From contig CM060125.1 of assembly GCA_030522415.1 (NCBI GenBank), positions 5,080,401-5,144,400 on the forward strand: 64,000 nucleotides of DNA. Direction: 5' to 3'. The position numbers were made by a program, and so were the translations under genes. The notes below the pieces were generated by a model. That model was not told where the DNA came from. It worked only from the letters and a program-made list of their open reading frames with translations, and did no database searches. Source of the DNA: Channallabes apus. Taxonomy: Eukaryota; Chordata; Actinopteri; Siluriformes; Clariidae. Shown here one piece after another: positions 1 through 13,221 of the stretch. Positions within the stretch are counted from its first letter, which is position 1, and each line of letters opens with the position of its first letter.

Positions 1-3000
1 TTCAGGCTTCCTGGTGGTAAACCTAAGGGAATTTTTCCACTGCACTAACCACTGGTACCAGTAAATGCATTTTTCCCCCCCGACTATTGTCTTGGAACCT
101 CCTGAATGTTTTAGAAACTCGGTGGAAAAAACGTATTTGTGTACGGGGCTAACGTGTTACTAAAAAAGAAGCACAATGGAACTACTATTATTTATACAGT
201 GTTATAAAGAATCCTAAATTAGTAATAGTAATGATGCTATTTAAACTAATAAATTAATAATAATCAACAATTAGAATCAAAGGCAGCAGAAACTTTTCAG
301 TATCATAACACCAATGATTTGTTTCATAACTAATGTAAGATATTAACTAATATAAGACTTTCTTGACTGATCATGTAACAAGTTGCATCACAGATGAGTA
401 AAACAAAAATGCAGTGCAAAGTATTTGGTTAAAAATGTCTTTGGTAGTTTTTTTTTTTTAAAGGTAGTAAGCCATTATGTAGCAGCACTTTAAAAATAAA
501 TATTAGTATGATTATTCCAAGCATGTAATCGTGTCTGCCTCTTCCGACCTCATGGACCAGAGCACACCAGGCTTTCCTAGATCTGTCTGTGGGGTTTTCT
601 TGGCTTGAATACTGGAGAGAGTTTTCATTCCCTTCTATAACTAAAAGTAAAGACATGCCTGTGACATTGGACTGTGTCTTTTGAACTTTTTGTCTGCATT
701 TAGTCTAGGGCTGGGCCGATAAACGATATCATATCGAATCGCGATTTATTTGATTTTAAAAACGATGAAAAGCTCGACATTTTTTGCTCGATATGGATTA
801 ATCTAAGAGCCAATCACACAGCAGAACAATATGACAACAACCAATCAGCGTGCAGCTTGCACGTGCCATGCAGGACAAAGTTAATTTCCTACCGCACTTT
901 GCGAAGCAAACTTGACACCAGGATGACAAAAAAAAAAAATGAGTGGAAGCAGCGACGAAAGTAAATCTAACCTCGAGTTATTGTCCAAAGATGTTGAAAT
1001 TGTCGACAAAAAAAGTAACACGAACTCCGTTATATGAACGCATCACCCACACGACCACACCGAGAGCATGAACATGTGACCCGATGCTACTTCGTCAACT
1101 AGCAGCGCTAGCAGTGGGGCTGTACCAAAGCAGATATCGATCGTGTCGTCTTTCGTGGCCATTACACCTTATGAAAGGTGTCCTAAAGGAGCAAGGATAT
1201 AACCAGGGCCGTTTCTAACTTTCTAGCGAAAGATATGATGCCCCTAAGCACACGAGGCTGAAGTTTAGCTCCTTATTCGCAGCTTCCAATTCGTTTGGCT
1301 CCTTATTGCGCAGCGTCTCATTCTGCGGCTGAAGTTTAGCTCCTTATTCGCCTCGTTACTAACGGGAGTGTTCACGCTGGCGAAAGCTGCGCAGTTTATC
1401 AATAAAACGTTATTTTGGTGGCTTAAACCATTCTGGCCAAGCAAATATGAACTATACAACACCTAGCAGGTACCCGACTATATAGTAAAAGTGAAATTGT
1501 CCTGGCCCAGATTGATAGCTGCATAATTCATTAAATTTTTGTTGTCACTGCATGCTTAAGCCATTACGTCAGTTTATTGGAGCCGTGTGAAATAGCCTTC
1601 ATTTAACTCTGAATTGTGGGATAAAGACAGCCCTAGTGTGTGTGGTCTAAATGTTGTTTCTCATTATTGTTTAAAAATCTCAAAATATTGTAATATATCA
1701 TCACAAACAAGTATTTTTATAATATAAAAATCTTTGCCTTGTAAAGATTATGAGCATGTGCCTATAGTATCAGGCCAAATCGGTCATCTGTTTTTGTTAA
1801 TAAACTATACTTTAAAATGTAATTTAATGAACCCTTTAATTTTTGTGGCTTCAGTTTAATTTCAGTTGTTCAACATTGATGTTCAATAAATAATCATAGA
1901 TAGTGTGTGTTGCCTTCAATTAATCAATCAAGTAATGCATTCAATCAGTAATGCTTCATTCCATAATCTCTCACTTGTGAGCATATTTACTGTACAAAAC
2001 TTGTCAGTGAACTATGAGGGCAAAAATAAAATAAAATAATCGTTCATTAAACGTAATCGAGTTAAAATGTTCAATTAATCGAGATTTTGATTTTAGGCCA
2101 AATCGCCCAGCCCTAATTTAGTCTGCAGACATCTAAAAGGCAAATAACCTCCTCGTCACCAAACTGTTCATACTTTATCTGCTTTACTGTTGAGGATTCA
2201 TCTTGTCATTTAGTCAGTGCTGTAATGAGTAGGAACGTGATTTTTTTTTTCTCTCTCTCTTTTAAATTACAATGTATATATGCATGTAAGCCCTTTTTGT
2301 TTAGGGATGGAAACCTCTAGTCACCACCATACGACATTGTCACAAAACCTATGTGTCGATTTGATTAATGTTGCGATTATGTAAGTATCATGATTTTATA
2401 TTACTATCCTGATAGAATATTACTTTTTTCTTAGATTTTAAGACCTTGAACCTTTTTAAAGAAAATTTTATACATTAGTTTTGTATTAGTTTCTTCACTT
2501 GTGTAAGTGAATGTATAAAATGTCCAAAGTCCAGTATATTGTGTGTCGGGAGAAATTAATTTGCCTCGCCGGTTTCAATGAATCAGTCTGGAAGCACAAT
2601 GATGGAAATTGTCTGTCCTGTAAAGCTGTCCAGATGGTGAATAATCCTACTTTCGGAAAATTCTTAACAAAACTGAGTTTGCAGTCCAAAAAGGTGGAAA
2701 ACAGCTCTGAGACGAAACATCATCCAGTATTCCCTTTGCGATTTAAAGATTCAGAGACAAACACTGTTACGTTTGACGTGAGATTTTTATTTTTTTTTTT
2801 GACCCGATTACGGTTTTTGGCCACATGTAGGCAGTGAGGGAAAAGGGGACAGAGATTTAGTCAAGTGGAATGATCTGCTTTACATTATATATTAGTGCCA
2901 AAGGCATATTATTACTAAACGTGAAGGTATGTTGCTTGAAAGTTATAAGGCATTTGCCCATCACCAATCGTTCCATACGTTTGGCCTTGATTATAAATCA

Positions 3001-4452
3001 GACTTAGACCCTTGTATATTAAGTTTGAGCACCGCTGGTTTAAAATGTGCCACCTGTAAGACTATAAAGAGACATTTCACCGTCTAAAATGCCTCCAAAG
3101 TCTAGAGGGCGTGTTCAGCAGTTGTGAGCATGTGGTTGCGCACAGCTTTTAGTGTGTGTTTTGAGACTAAATAGTGGATGTGGTGTTTTGAGACTAGTGT
3201 AAATGTGTTTAATGAGTGAGTTTTGACAATGTAACACCATGAAAACTATTTTCCCTCTTGACGGTATGGTCTCTCCAGTCGGCGATATGTCTGGGAGAAA
3301 CATGTCAAAAATCTAATCAGTATCAAGATTAATCAAACATTTTACCTTGATTATGATTAATGAGAAAAAAATCACCACTCACTTTTTCCACTTTTTCTGC
3401 CTGCGTAGTTCACTGATGAGGTTTGTACTGTAAATGTGCTGAGAGAATTTTTCTACTGAAAGAGATCCCCTCCAGGTTACTTACATTTTGCAGACTGGAT
3501 GGGGTGGAGCATTCAGTCTGCATGTGACTACACACACAGGAGTAGTGCTTTTAAGGGGACAGCACATGAACACACAGTGAGGGGTTAACAGGAGGATTAT
3601 AAATAAATTGAAATGGACAAGATTACGGCAATTGGATTCTAAATGTTGGTTTAGATCATTTTTTGGGCTAATTGCTCAGCTCTAGATGGTGAGCAGTTTC
3701 AAGCTTTTGGATGGCGTCTCGACTGTGGCGGAAAACAAGTTAAAAAAAAAAAAAAAAAAAAAACACAGAACAGTGCGACATCTAGTGTTATACACATATA
3801 TACATACACATTTTTTAAAATTTGTGTAATGTGTGTGTATATGTATATATAATATATATTAACTTGAAAATTTAGAAACCTCAGAAGCTGCATCTATAAC
3901 CCTTTTCCACAAATTAGATTCCTTATGTGCACTAAAATGTATTATTATTTTTTTTTAATAAACGTTTTAATTTGTTGATTTACATCTTAAATGTTTTATT
4001 CGTTGTCACTAGTGGTCAGCTCCAGTTTTGGGATGTGCAGTGGAAAAAACTCTTAAGTGAGCATGTAGCTCAGGGATCCTGTCAGTGGAGTGTGGGGTAG
4101 TCATGTTCTACTAGTCCAAGAGGAACTGTTTAGGTTTACTGGCATATATTTGTTGTGTAGTCATGTGCAGTGGGAAATTATGACCCAGGTGTCCCATGGA
4201 AGAAGCGTACAAGACTTTTCTATTAGCTCATTTCTCTCTTTAAAGAGAATGCTCATTTTATTTACAGTGTGGTGGTTTTAACACGTCTTACGTCATTTGT
4301 GTTCAATGTCTCTTCTGACTGTATGTGCAAACAAAACAAAATTTTCTGGATTTACTGCATAAAAAGATGTTACTATGGTATGCAAATGAGTGTTTTGATG
4401 ATGCAGTATAGTGATGATAATTTGTGTGTGTGTGGTGGTAATGCCACCTTAG
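1..4452. other. smpd4 intron sequence, no recognised exon
   Basis: This stretch lies upstream of the first smpd4 exon that I can recognise and, by position, is intron. It holds a 1.4 kb hAT-type element at 706-2115, a short AT-rich repeat-like segment near 2302-2400, homopolymer runs and a short (TA)n patch near 3795-3860. A 108-codon open frame at 2511-2837 shows no splice or family signal. The smpd4 exons that precede exon 4453 in the family, which encode the N-terminal half of the protein, were not found here and probably lie outside the window. Confidence 0.7.
706..2115 (+). mobile_element. hAT-type non-autonomous transposon, copy 1
   Basis: The element starts TAGGGCTGGGC and ends GCCCAGCCCTA, an 11-base terminal inverted repeat. 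It is flanked by a perfect 8-bp direct repeat ATTTAGTC at 698-705 and 2116-2123. An 8-bp duplication with short inverted termini is the signature of hAT transposition. Inside, around 940-1150, a broken frame beginning MSGSSDES and containing a TPYE stretch resembles the N-terminal part of a hAT transposase with stops, so the element is dead or non-autonomous. A second copy lies in opposite orientation at 18100-19495. Confidence 0.9.
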
Positions 4453-7400
4453 GAACCCTTCAGCCCTACGGAGGAACATGTTCTGGTGGTGCGGCTACTC
4501 ATCAAACACCTGCACGCTTTCTCGAACAGTCTGAAGCAGGAGCAGCCCTCGTCCTCCCCGTCCACACACTCACATGCCAGTCCTCTCGAGGAGTTCAAGA
4601 GGTGAACTTCACAGCCAGCTTCCACAAACTCGGCAACACAAATCACCACCCCAAATCACACCGCAAATAGAAGTTGTTAATCTGCACTATATGGCCATGT
4701 GTTTCTGTGGACACTTGATGAGCTCTTTTCATATTACCAGCCTGAAGCGATTCAATGTGGTACTAGACCAAATACCTATTCGATACGAGGTCATGCAACT
4801 TTTTTGCTGCTGTGAACGCGTGGGGGGGCGGGGAATCACTGACGTCAGTCAACGCTAGCTGTGAAGGGATTTCATAGCAGCACAGACAATAGCAGATAAA
4901 ACAGCTAAAGCAGGGCCTCTGAGTGGCGCAGTGGTAAAGATTGGCCGAGCTCTCATTGGGGAGGGATGAGAGGTACTTAGTGCTCCCACATTAATGACTG
5001 CTCTACAAGCCAGTCAGGGGCGTCTGTGAGCTCACGTAAACGGAGGGAGCGGATAGCGCTGTCCCTCCGAATGTGTTACGCCGCCCCCAACGGTGCGTGG
5101 GCGAGCAGTTTGAAAAGATGGTCGGTGACGTCACATGGACACACTTAGTGCTCTCGCATCAATCAGGGATGTCTGTGAGCTCACGCAACTGAAAGGAGCG
5201 GATAGCGCTGTCCTCCGAGTGTGTTACGTTATTCAGGGGGGAAAATCCCAAAAAAATTAAAGGAATAGAGAATGTCTATGAAGATTAAGATTTTCCTTTC
5301 AGCCTAAAACTCAACCCCACTGAATACTGTGGTGCCTGAACTCACTAATGCTTCTGTGGTTACCTGAGCGAATTCCCGCAGTCACACTACAGAATCTAGT
5401 AGATGGTCTTCCCATAAGCGGTGGGAATTAAATGTGAAATGAGAGATTTTGTGATAGTAAGGTGTCTGTAAACTTTTGGCCATACAGTGTAGCATCTTTA
5501 TGTTAAATTAAATTTGGACAAAACTAATGGCTTAATATTGCTAACTTAAATAGCTGGTTATGTCACAGCTAGCTTGTTTTTTTTTTTTTTTTTTTTTTGG
5601 ACTTAAAACTAGTGCATAGAGACTGGGACTGACTTTTATATTTTAAATTGTGAAATTTTATTTATTTATTTATTTCTTATTTCAATATTCGAGTTGTATG
5701 CCTCAGCTAAACACTCCTCCCACCCTGTTCTATTGCTGAGATTGTCCTTTACTGCTCCTTTATCTTCATCTCCTTTTCTCTTCCTACAGGGTGGTGGTGC
5801 AGAAATTTATTCAGCAGAAGCTGTATGTCTTCCTGCAGCACTGTTTTGGTCACTGGCCTCTCGATGCCTCATTCAGAGCGGTAGGTTTTTCACCTATGTG
5901 GTGCCGGAGGAGGTGGCCATTTTCCCTTTAAATTTTAAATTAAAAGTCTTTTAAAATACGTTGGTTCTGTGAAGGTAAACAAAAAGTAAGGAAAAAAAGA
6001 CAAGCTAAAATCAAGAATATTCTGTCCGTCTTGTGAATGTTCCTTCAGTTTATATGGAAATGGCCCTAGTGGGAAAGATTAGGGTTTGAGGGTTTTATAT
6101 AAACACACGCATGTTTAATGTACAATGCACAGTATCCTTCCTGGTAGGAAAAATTACTTGCTAAGTTTATTTATAATTGTAAAAGAAATCTGTAAAAATA
6201 TTCAACTGAATTACGATATTAATAAAATCGTAGGCCATGCATTTATATTTGGATGTGAATTTACTTTCGTTTGTCACTAGATGGCACTCTTGGCTCTCGT
6301 GACTCATTTGCAAATAATACTTGCAAACCGAAAAAGTTAAAGTTTAAAATCACACTAAACTATAACTCTAGCCACTCACAGTTTAACGGGGCTTTAAGCC
6401 TGCTTTATGTCGCCTGTGTGAGATGTGGATGGAGAACAGATTGACAGCGAACAAGAAGAAGCACCATCCAACTTTTCAGGTTGTTGTAGAATGGAGCAAC
6501 CATTCTACAACATTCTGTTGGGATTCTGACAGTCAGGACTATGTGGAACTGATGGTGAATGTGGCGAGAACGCTACAGAGAAGCATTCGCTGTTTCAGAC
6601 ATATTTAACATGCAGAATGAAGAGTTCAGTTAATTCTGCAATCGTTTGTTGTTATGCTTAGCCTACGCAGTCTTCACAGGCAAATTTGAACTTAACAGGT
6701 GATAGTTTCCATTATAGCGTTTCACAGTTAATTAAAAAGTGATTGGTTTCTTATGAAGTAAATAAATGCATTAAGAAGAAATGCGAGTTATTCATCCAAC
6801 AAAAAAATTCTGTTCAACAACACTGTTTTTGCTACTAATATTCTGGTGGTGACCCATAATCCAGAAAATATGGTATGATTTCATGATGATTAAAGATGTT
6901 CCTTGGTGATTCCCATATTTAAGGTATAACATGTATGACATGAATTTGTACTGTATGTTTTTCTGTTACTTGAAGTATTCAGGATATAAGTTCAGGATAT
7001 AATTTACACTTTAAGCATGATACTGTGTGGATGATTATATTTTAAATTTGGTATTTATATTCACTTTGCTGTGGGTTTTTCAGGTGTTAGAAACATGGTT
7101 GAGTTATATCCAGCCCTGGAGATACACAGGAGAGAAAAACAATACAAAGGCAGAGGCTCAGAACAGATTGGTCCCTGATAAATGGTAATTTCTCCACTGA
7201 AAAAAAACATCCATAATTAATTGAAGTGTTGTTTTACATGAATATTATAAAAACATTTAGTATGTTTTTTGACTAGCGTTTTCCTCTTTAGCCAGGTCTG
7301 CACGACCGACAGGTTATAGAGCAGTAGAGGAGACACTGTAATGCTGTTTTAGACACAGCAACTGAAAATTAAGATTTATCTGATGTACTAGAAGCAACAG

Positions 7401-10400
7401 TAAGTCACATGTCTTTGCCCTAATCAGGTGTTATTTTCACAGGGCATCCTTTGTACAGGAGAATCTACTGATGTACACAAAACTTTTCCAGGGTTTCCTT
7501 AATCGGGCTTCACGCATAGACCTCGTCAATGCCAAAAATGCACTGATGGTTTTTCGGGTCGCCAAAGTCTTCGCACAGCCAAACCTACCGGAGATGATTC
7601 AAAAAGGTAAGCATCGGGATTCTAACTACAACATACTATAGCAGAGGGAAGAAATGTCCATTTTATTTCAAACATATAATTAAATGTACTGTATATAAAC
7701 GTCAGTTGTATACAAATGTTAGGGTTTTTGACCCTAAACTGCCTGTAACCATAGCTACTATTTTCAATTGTAGTCAATTTTTAACTTTAATTAGTGGATT
7801 ATTTGTATTTTTTTCTAGTGATTGGAGTCAGGAAACATTCCATAATTGATCATCAGTTGGAGTAAGCCAATCGATGATTGATTGATTGATTAATAATTGT
7901 TAGATAGATATATAGACACATGTGGGACATGAAAAAGAAAATGTGAGAAAAAATAAAGAGAAAAATGTGCGTGTGCAAATATAGGCAATGCGTATTCAGT
8001 GGACAGAATAGTGCAAATTGTGCAGCAGGTTAAAAGTGAGTGGTGCAAGACAAAGTCAATGCAAATTAGAATAAATAATGAGTAAGTAAATGTCTGTGGA
8101 CAGTAAGTGAGTGGTTGAGGGAATATCACGCCCGAAATGGCACAGTACAGTGCTTTTTTTAAATAGTTATGGTTGACATTTCAGGTACAGTACATAGCAG
8201 TTGCCTGGGTGCACAAAAACCATGCAACATGGCATGTTTTAGGATTTAGTATTTTTCTAAATTGATTGAAATGCACAAGAAATCAATTGATCTTCAATTA
8301 TATACGATGATCGTCCCATCAATAATATTTTAATTAATAACCCAATTAAGGTTCTCTATTGAACCTTAGACCTAATTACTACAAGTTAACCATACTGCTT
8401 TTTGTGCTTTTAGGAGAACAGCTGTTTCTCGAACCCGAGCATGTCCTCCACCACCGACAGGCACGTGTCTTTCTTTCTCCTGCACACGGTGGTAGCTTCC
8501 TGTCCTCCCGACAGCCTGCAGGGACAGACATCGTCTTTAAAGTAAAGAGTCATGTGTATAGTCTGGAAGGGCAGGACTGCCAGTACAAGCAGATGTTTGG
8601 CAGTGAGCTGCGTGGAGTGGTGAGTGTAACAACCCTGTAAAGTTTATGCGTCTGTCACCAGATACAGCATGTGTCTCATACAGAAACACTTGGCAATGCA
8701 CCAAGAAGCTGCTTAAATGTATGACGTTGTTTTCTTTCAGCCCGATGCTATCATATGCTTATTATTTATAATACATCATTCAAACCTGTCCACTCTTTTA
8801 ATCTTTATTTAGCATATGTGTAAATACAAATGTTAACAGTCTCCTCCCAATCAGGTTCAGGTACTAAATGGTGCTAGTGACAATGTGAATGTGGAAATCA
8901 TGATCAAACATGTACCCAGAGTAACATTCTGTTTGGACGGCTTACAGGTGCTGAAGTTGATACAGATCATCGCTCAGGCCCGGCAGACGGCGAAGCGGAT
9001 CTCGGATCAGTCTGCTGAAGTTGCAGCAAACAGCTCGTTCCTGTCGTGGTTCAGCATGAGCTTCTCGGATCCCAACAACACGTTTAATGGAGCAGAGGCT
9101 GACGACATGGGAGAGTGTGTTAAAAAGACCCATGAATTTCTGGACAGAGCCCTGCATTACCTATGCCAGATATTTCGGGTCAGTCTGCAGAGTTATTAAA
9201 CGTGTGCATGTCCTGTATGTGCTTTTAGGGATGTGAGTTTACAGTTGTAAATCAACAATCTTGTAGAGCGTATAGTCAACAACAACAAAAGGTGTGAGTG
9301 GCAGTATACATTTACATTTAGGCATTTGCCAGACGCTCTTATCCAGAGCGACTTACATTTTTTATCTCTGGTAAAAGCCGCACTTTTGCATACTTATTCA
9401 TTTTCCATCATGATGTTCTCATTTGAAAGATTCAAAGCCCCCGCTGTTTGTCACAGTAGAAGAGTGATTAATGTGAAATAAAATCCACTCTGCCACTTAT
9501 CTAAAATCGAACAGGTGTATAGCTTACATGGTTTAACAATATTTTTAGGGATGCCACCAAAAATCCTCACTTTTTTTGTCTTAAAGAGAAAAATTATATA
9601 TGAATAGGATTGCTGATGATAATTAGGACTTGATTAAAAGCGTCGCTTGTTCTTGTGTACGAACCAGGAAGAAGATTGTATGTAACAAATGAGATACTGT
9701 AAAGTCATGTACTGTGTTTACACGCAGTTCAGCTTCTTCTTATAAAAGTTGCTTGTAAGACGACTTCATTTGGATTTCCAGTTTGATTTTGATGTGCACT
9801 GTTTATCCCCTGCAGCTGAATACAGGACAGCTGACTCAGCTGATGGAGAATATGACCTCGATAGATGATGACTGCGAGTCAAAACAGCTGCCTGATTGCA
9901 TCCAGAGTGAAAACGGTCTAGTGCTCACAGATCTGGGCAGGATGCAGGTCAGGATTTATAGTTTCTCCCGATGTATTGGAAAGAACATTTTTAATTTCAG
10001 ATTTCTTTGAATAGGTCACAGCATTTATATTTTTGATTGACCTAAATGTTAAAATTAAATATTCTGCCCTACACCTAAAATATAATGTTTAAATTAAAAT
10101 TTTTCATATTTCTAAAAATTTAGAGGTCAGGGCTGCCTTCGTAAGGAACATCTAGAGTGCTTTCACTCTTCCAGCAGGCTTGACCCCAAAGTACATTTGC
10201 AGGATGCGAACGTTACGTATCGTGTCCAGGCACAGATCGGCAGACCGTGCTCGAGTCTGCTTGAAAGGCCCATATGCCTCGAGCCATAGCTCATGATATA
10301 GCAATTGACATTTCTTCCCGAAATATCTTATCGCTTGGCTTAGTGTAAAGGGTAACTGTCTTCTACTCTTCTTCTCTCTGTGTTTACTGGTCGCTCTCAA

Positions 10401-12711
10401 AAGAACTAGCTTCATACTGCCATCTGCTGTATAGGAGAGTGTATATCCATGCAAGTATACTTGGGTTCAGAAAAGTAGTATTAATTTAAAAGCTGGCCAC
10501 CTGTAGAGAGTGGGGTGGGGAGTAATTATACCAAGAAACTGTACAAATCAATCATGCTTAGTGTGAAACCAGCCCTAGAGTTAGAACCTCTATGTTGATC
10601 TAGTTGATGTAGACCATTAGACTAAACTAACTTTTGAGAGTTTTAACTCTTATGTTTTCAACACTGCTAGATCTGTTTATTTTGTCTCAGATCATCAACG
10701 GCCTTCGCCGATTTGAGATTGAGTATCAGGGTGATCCAGAACTTCAGCCGATAAGAAGCTATGAAAGCGCTTTTCTGGTGCGGACGCTGTTCCAGTTCTC
10801 CTCTTTTATCAACGAGCGGGTAAGTTTTTTTTTTTTTTTTTCCCCCCCCTTCTTTTTTTTTCCTTCTCCCTTCCCTTATGCTAAAAATTTCACTTTTGCA
10901 ACAGCTGAACTGATGCCTGTCTGTAGTTTGTCTAGCTTCTGATCAGCCCACCACACAACTTATGGCTGTCAACTTCCATGAGAAATTCCTAGAAAGGCCA
11001 CCGTAGTCTAATCTGTCCTGTCCCAGGTTCATAATTAACAGCATGTGTTTTTACACTTCTTGCAATAACGTAAGATGTTGTGTTTCAGACCAACAAAGCA
11101 TTTCTCAGCAAACTGTCTCTTATTCCCAGCCAGTCATTTAACCCGACCCCTTCTCCCCTCTTCTTTGTACTCTACTCATTTATACTTACACATCCACGCT
11201 TGTGTCACAGACGCACAAGGTTTCAGACGAATCTCACTCCATCTAGCACATGCACCGAGCCCACCAGTCTACATCCGAGACACCAAGGCTTTATATATAG
11301 TTAATCTGACAATTAGCGGTGTTGGCTGTCAGTCTCCTCTCTCATATCCACAGACATGTTTGTCTACTTTTGTGAGAAACAATAAATGACATTTGTAACG
11401 TTATATAGTATCTAGACAGCTATTTATAAAAAGTATTCATCAAATGTTAATGTTATTACCTACAGCTCTCCTGACAAGTATTTTCTGCATTTAAGGAGTA
11501 AATCATGTAATTTTAGGCTATTTAACATGTGGACTAATCTAGATAAAGTCCTGTTTTAAGCTTAATATTTGTAAGCTCATTTTTAAAGTACAATCAACCA
11601 CAATCCTGTAAATCTTGTACATTTCTCTTTATATTTCCACGTATTTTACTTCAAAATATCAGCCATGTTACCCCCTAGGTACTGGGGTTGAATCCCAAAT
11701 AGGGTTAAATGGAAAGGTTGGTCACTAGGTTGTGCAATCCCTTGTCCCACACACTAGTAGTAGTGCCAGTAGTGCTCTTGATCAGGGGTTGGAGAGCAGT
11801 TTGGGATTCAGCCTTGTGTTAGAAGCAGGTTAGCTTTGAAGGCGGTTTAAAGGCTTAGAAGCAGTTTCTATCTTTCTCTCATTAGCATGCAACGTTGCAG
11901 TGCATTGTATATATGGTAAAGCATATTTCCCATCCTGATCCTCCATAAGCTCCCAGTTAAATAAATAATTTAATTCAAAAATGTATTGTTTGTGAAGATG
12001 TACATGGTTCTACCCCAAGCTCTACAGAAAATCTCAGATTTTCTTTGCCCCTTTAAACCTTAAGATCTTTTAAACATTTAAGCATTCCACACTTTCAGAG
12101 TTCACATTTCAACAGTGCTTTTCTACTCTATGAAGTTATAATAGTTTAACATTTGTTTTTAAGGTTATCCACAAAAGTACATTTTTAAATCCGATTTGTA
12201 AAACATTCATTCTTGTCCTTGTAAGATGTCCCATCGTCCAGCTGTCTTTGTTACTCTTGTAGTTTTTTTTTTTATTATGTCTCTGATTTCTGATTTCCTA
12301 ATTAATTTTTTTCCTTTGTCTTAATCCAGCACTTTTAGAAATAAAGTTTTAGAAATCAAGCTGACTTGACTTCTGCCATTTGATCTGTAGTTGGGAGGCC
12401 ACATGGAGGCGCTGTGTTCACGGCAGGACTTCGTGGGCCGCGTCAGTCGACACTACCTGAACGCATCTCCAGCGTCTGGGCAGCGATCTAGGAGTCCGGC
12501 TCAGCGTCACACGACAGGACGATTGCAGCGGCCACGGCTCAGTCTGCGAGCTCTAGCCAGCTATCGTACGCTGCTCAGCCTGCTGCTGCTCTACCTGCTG
12601 TTTGCTCTGTTCTCATTCGGTCTGCTGTCTAGCACCGCCTTCATCCTCATCATCTGTCTCCTGTACGAACTGCTCGTGGTCCTGTTTGCTGATAAACTCA
12701 AAACTCACTGA
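4453..12711 (+). CDS. smpd4: Sphingomyelin phosphodiesterase 4 (neutral sphingomyelinase 3), C-terminal part
   Basis: Nine coding exons are read: 4453-4601, 5790-5880, 7084-7184, 7443-7606, 8414-8619, 8948-9178, 9816-9947, 10691-10819 and 12391-12711 (TGA at 12709-12711). All have AG/GT borders and compatible phases; together they give 507 residues. The product matches remembered SMPD4 over its whole length, for example [53 protein letters not shown] and [20 protein letters not shown]. The family hydrolyses sphingomyelin to ceramide and phosphocholine at the ER and nuclear envelope and is tail-anchored. The last exon fits this, with a Leu-rich hydrophobic stretch at about residues 61-99 of its 106. 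The human protein is about 860 residues, so roughly the N-terminal 350 are outside the window. Identity is sure; exon edges are inferred from splice consensus and phase. Confidence 0.95.
4684..5496. mobile_element. Degenerate Tc1-like element interrupted by a SINE
   Basis: The left edge near 4684 (CACTATATGGCCATGTGTTT) and the right edge near 5465-5496 (TAAACTTTTGGCCATACAGT) look like the two ends of a fish Tc1-like element whose termini read CACTGTATGGCCAAAAGTTT. The segment 5255-5496 matches the remembered 3' part of such elements. A tRNA-derived SINE at 4914-5235 sits between the two ends. The left end starts about 80 bp after a smpd4 exon, inside the intron. No intact transposase frame remains. 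Confidence 0.65.
4914..5235 (+). mobile_element. tRNA-derived SINE with an internal partial duplication
   Basis: The head GGCCTCTGAGTGGCGCAGTG looks like a tRNA-type box A. Two similar blocks follow, at about 4976-5083 and 5147-5230. Each contains CTTAGTGCTC, a GTCTGTGAGCTCACG motif, GAGCGGATAGCGCTGTCC and a TGTGTTACG end, so part of the element is duplicated in tandem. A decayed piece of a similar sequence (GGCGTCTGTAAGCTCATG) is seen near 26195-26260. Confidence 0.6.
9306..9368 (-). mobile_element. SINE/LINE 3'-tail fragment, reverse orientation
   Basis: Read on the - strand this gives the fish repeat tail AAGTCGCTCTGGATAAGAGC, then GTCTGGCAAATGCC and TAAATGTAAATGT. Only the tail is present. 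The same tail occurs at 15850-15920, 23900-23950, 27029-27076 and 60540-60588. It lies in the intron between smpd4 exons 8948-9178 and 9816-9947. Confidence 0.7.
10124..10582. mobile_element. Probable short DNA transposon (MITE)
   Basis: This unique-looking block within a smpd4 intron begins near CAGGGCTGCC and ends near CAGCCCTAG, giving a short inverted terminus. It contains a 100-codon open frame on the - strand (10152-10454) with no recognised domain. No clean target-site duplication could be assigned, so the boundaries and class (hAT-like is my guess) are tentative. Confidence 0.35.
12391..12711 (+). CDS. smpd4: smpd4 last coding exon with membrane anchor
   Basis: The acceptor TGATCTGTAG precedes TTG GGA GGC CAC ATG. 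The exon encodes 106 residues: a basic Ser/Arg/Gln-rich linker, then [18 protein letters not shown] and a second hydrophobic run through [16 protein letters not shown], then the short hydrophilic tail ADKLKTH. The two hydrophobic runs are separated by GLLSS, so a single long anchor or a hairpin of two helices are both possible. This membrane tail is the expected C-terminus of the SMPD4 family. Confidence 0.93.
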   Translation: MGGHMEALCSRQDFVGRVSRHYLNASPASGQRSRSPAQRHTTGRLQRPRLSLRALASYRTLLSLLLLYLLFALFSFGLLSSTAFILIICLLYELLVVLFADKLKTH

Positions 12712-13221
12712 CTCTCAGATGGAGGATTTTTATACATAACACTCGATCTGATTTAATGTTTAATTCTGATATAAACACTGAGTGTGTGATGCCTTGCACA
12801 AGCTTTTTTAAGTTTTACACCATTTCCACCTTCCGCCGGTTCCGGCCTTTATCCCCAATGTCACCCATCAGCTGGGACAGTGTTTGTGGTGTCTGGTGTT
12901 TTGCTTCTTTGCGGATATGAGGCTGACATTGTCAAGCAAGTATTATAATTTTCGTTCTCATTCGTTGTTCCATGATAAACAGCGTTGTTACTTCTTAGCT
13001 ACATTAATCTAGTAGCATTTGGTGTGAAGGGACATTTTGGGGATTTTTTGTCCCACATACTAACAGATACTTTGCAGGTACATTGTACCATTACATTATA
13101 TTAAAATGTTATTTGTTGACCAAGCCTAAAAAGAGTAACATCAAAGGCATAAACAGTAAGGTTTTTTTTTTAGTTATACAGACAGAATCGCGTTCAGAAT
13201 CAAAATGGAAGTGTTGATTTT

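Noticed and set aside
2511..2837. 108-codon + strand frame starting MYKMSKVQY
   Set aside because: No recognised domain, no splice context matching smpd4, and AT-rich repeat-like surroundings.
10152..10454. 100-codon - strand frame as a gene
   Set aside because: No domain recognised, and it lies in a block that looks like a short DNA transposon within a smpd4 intron.
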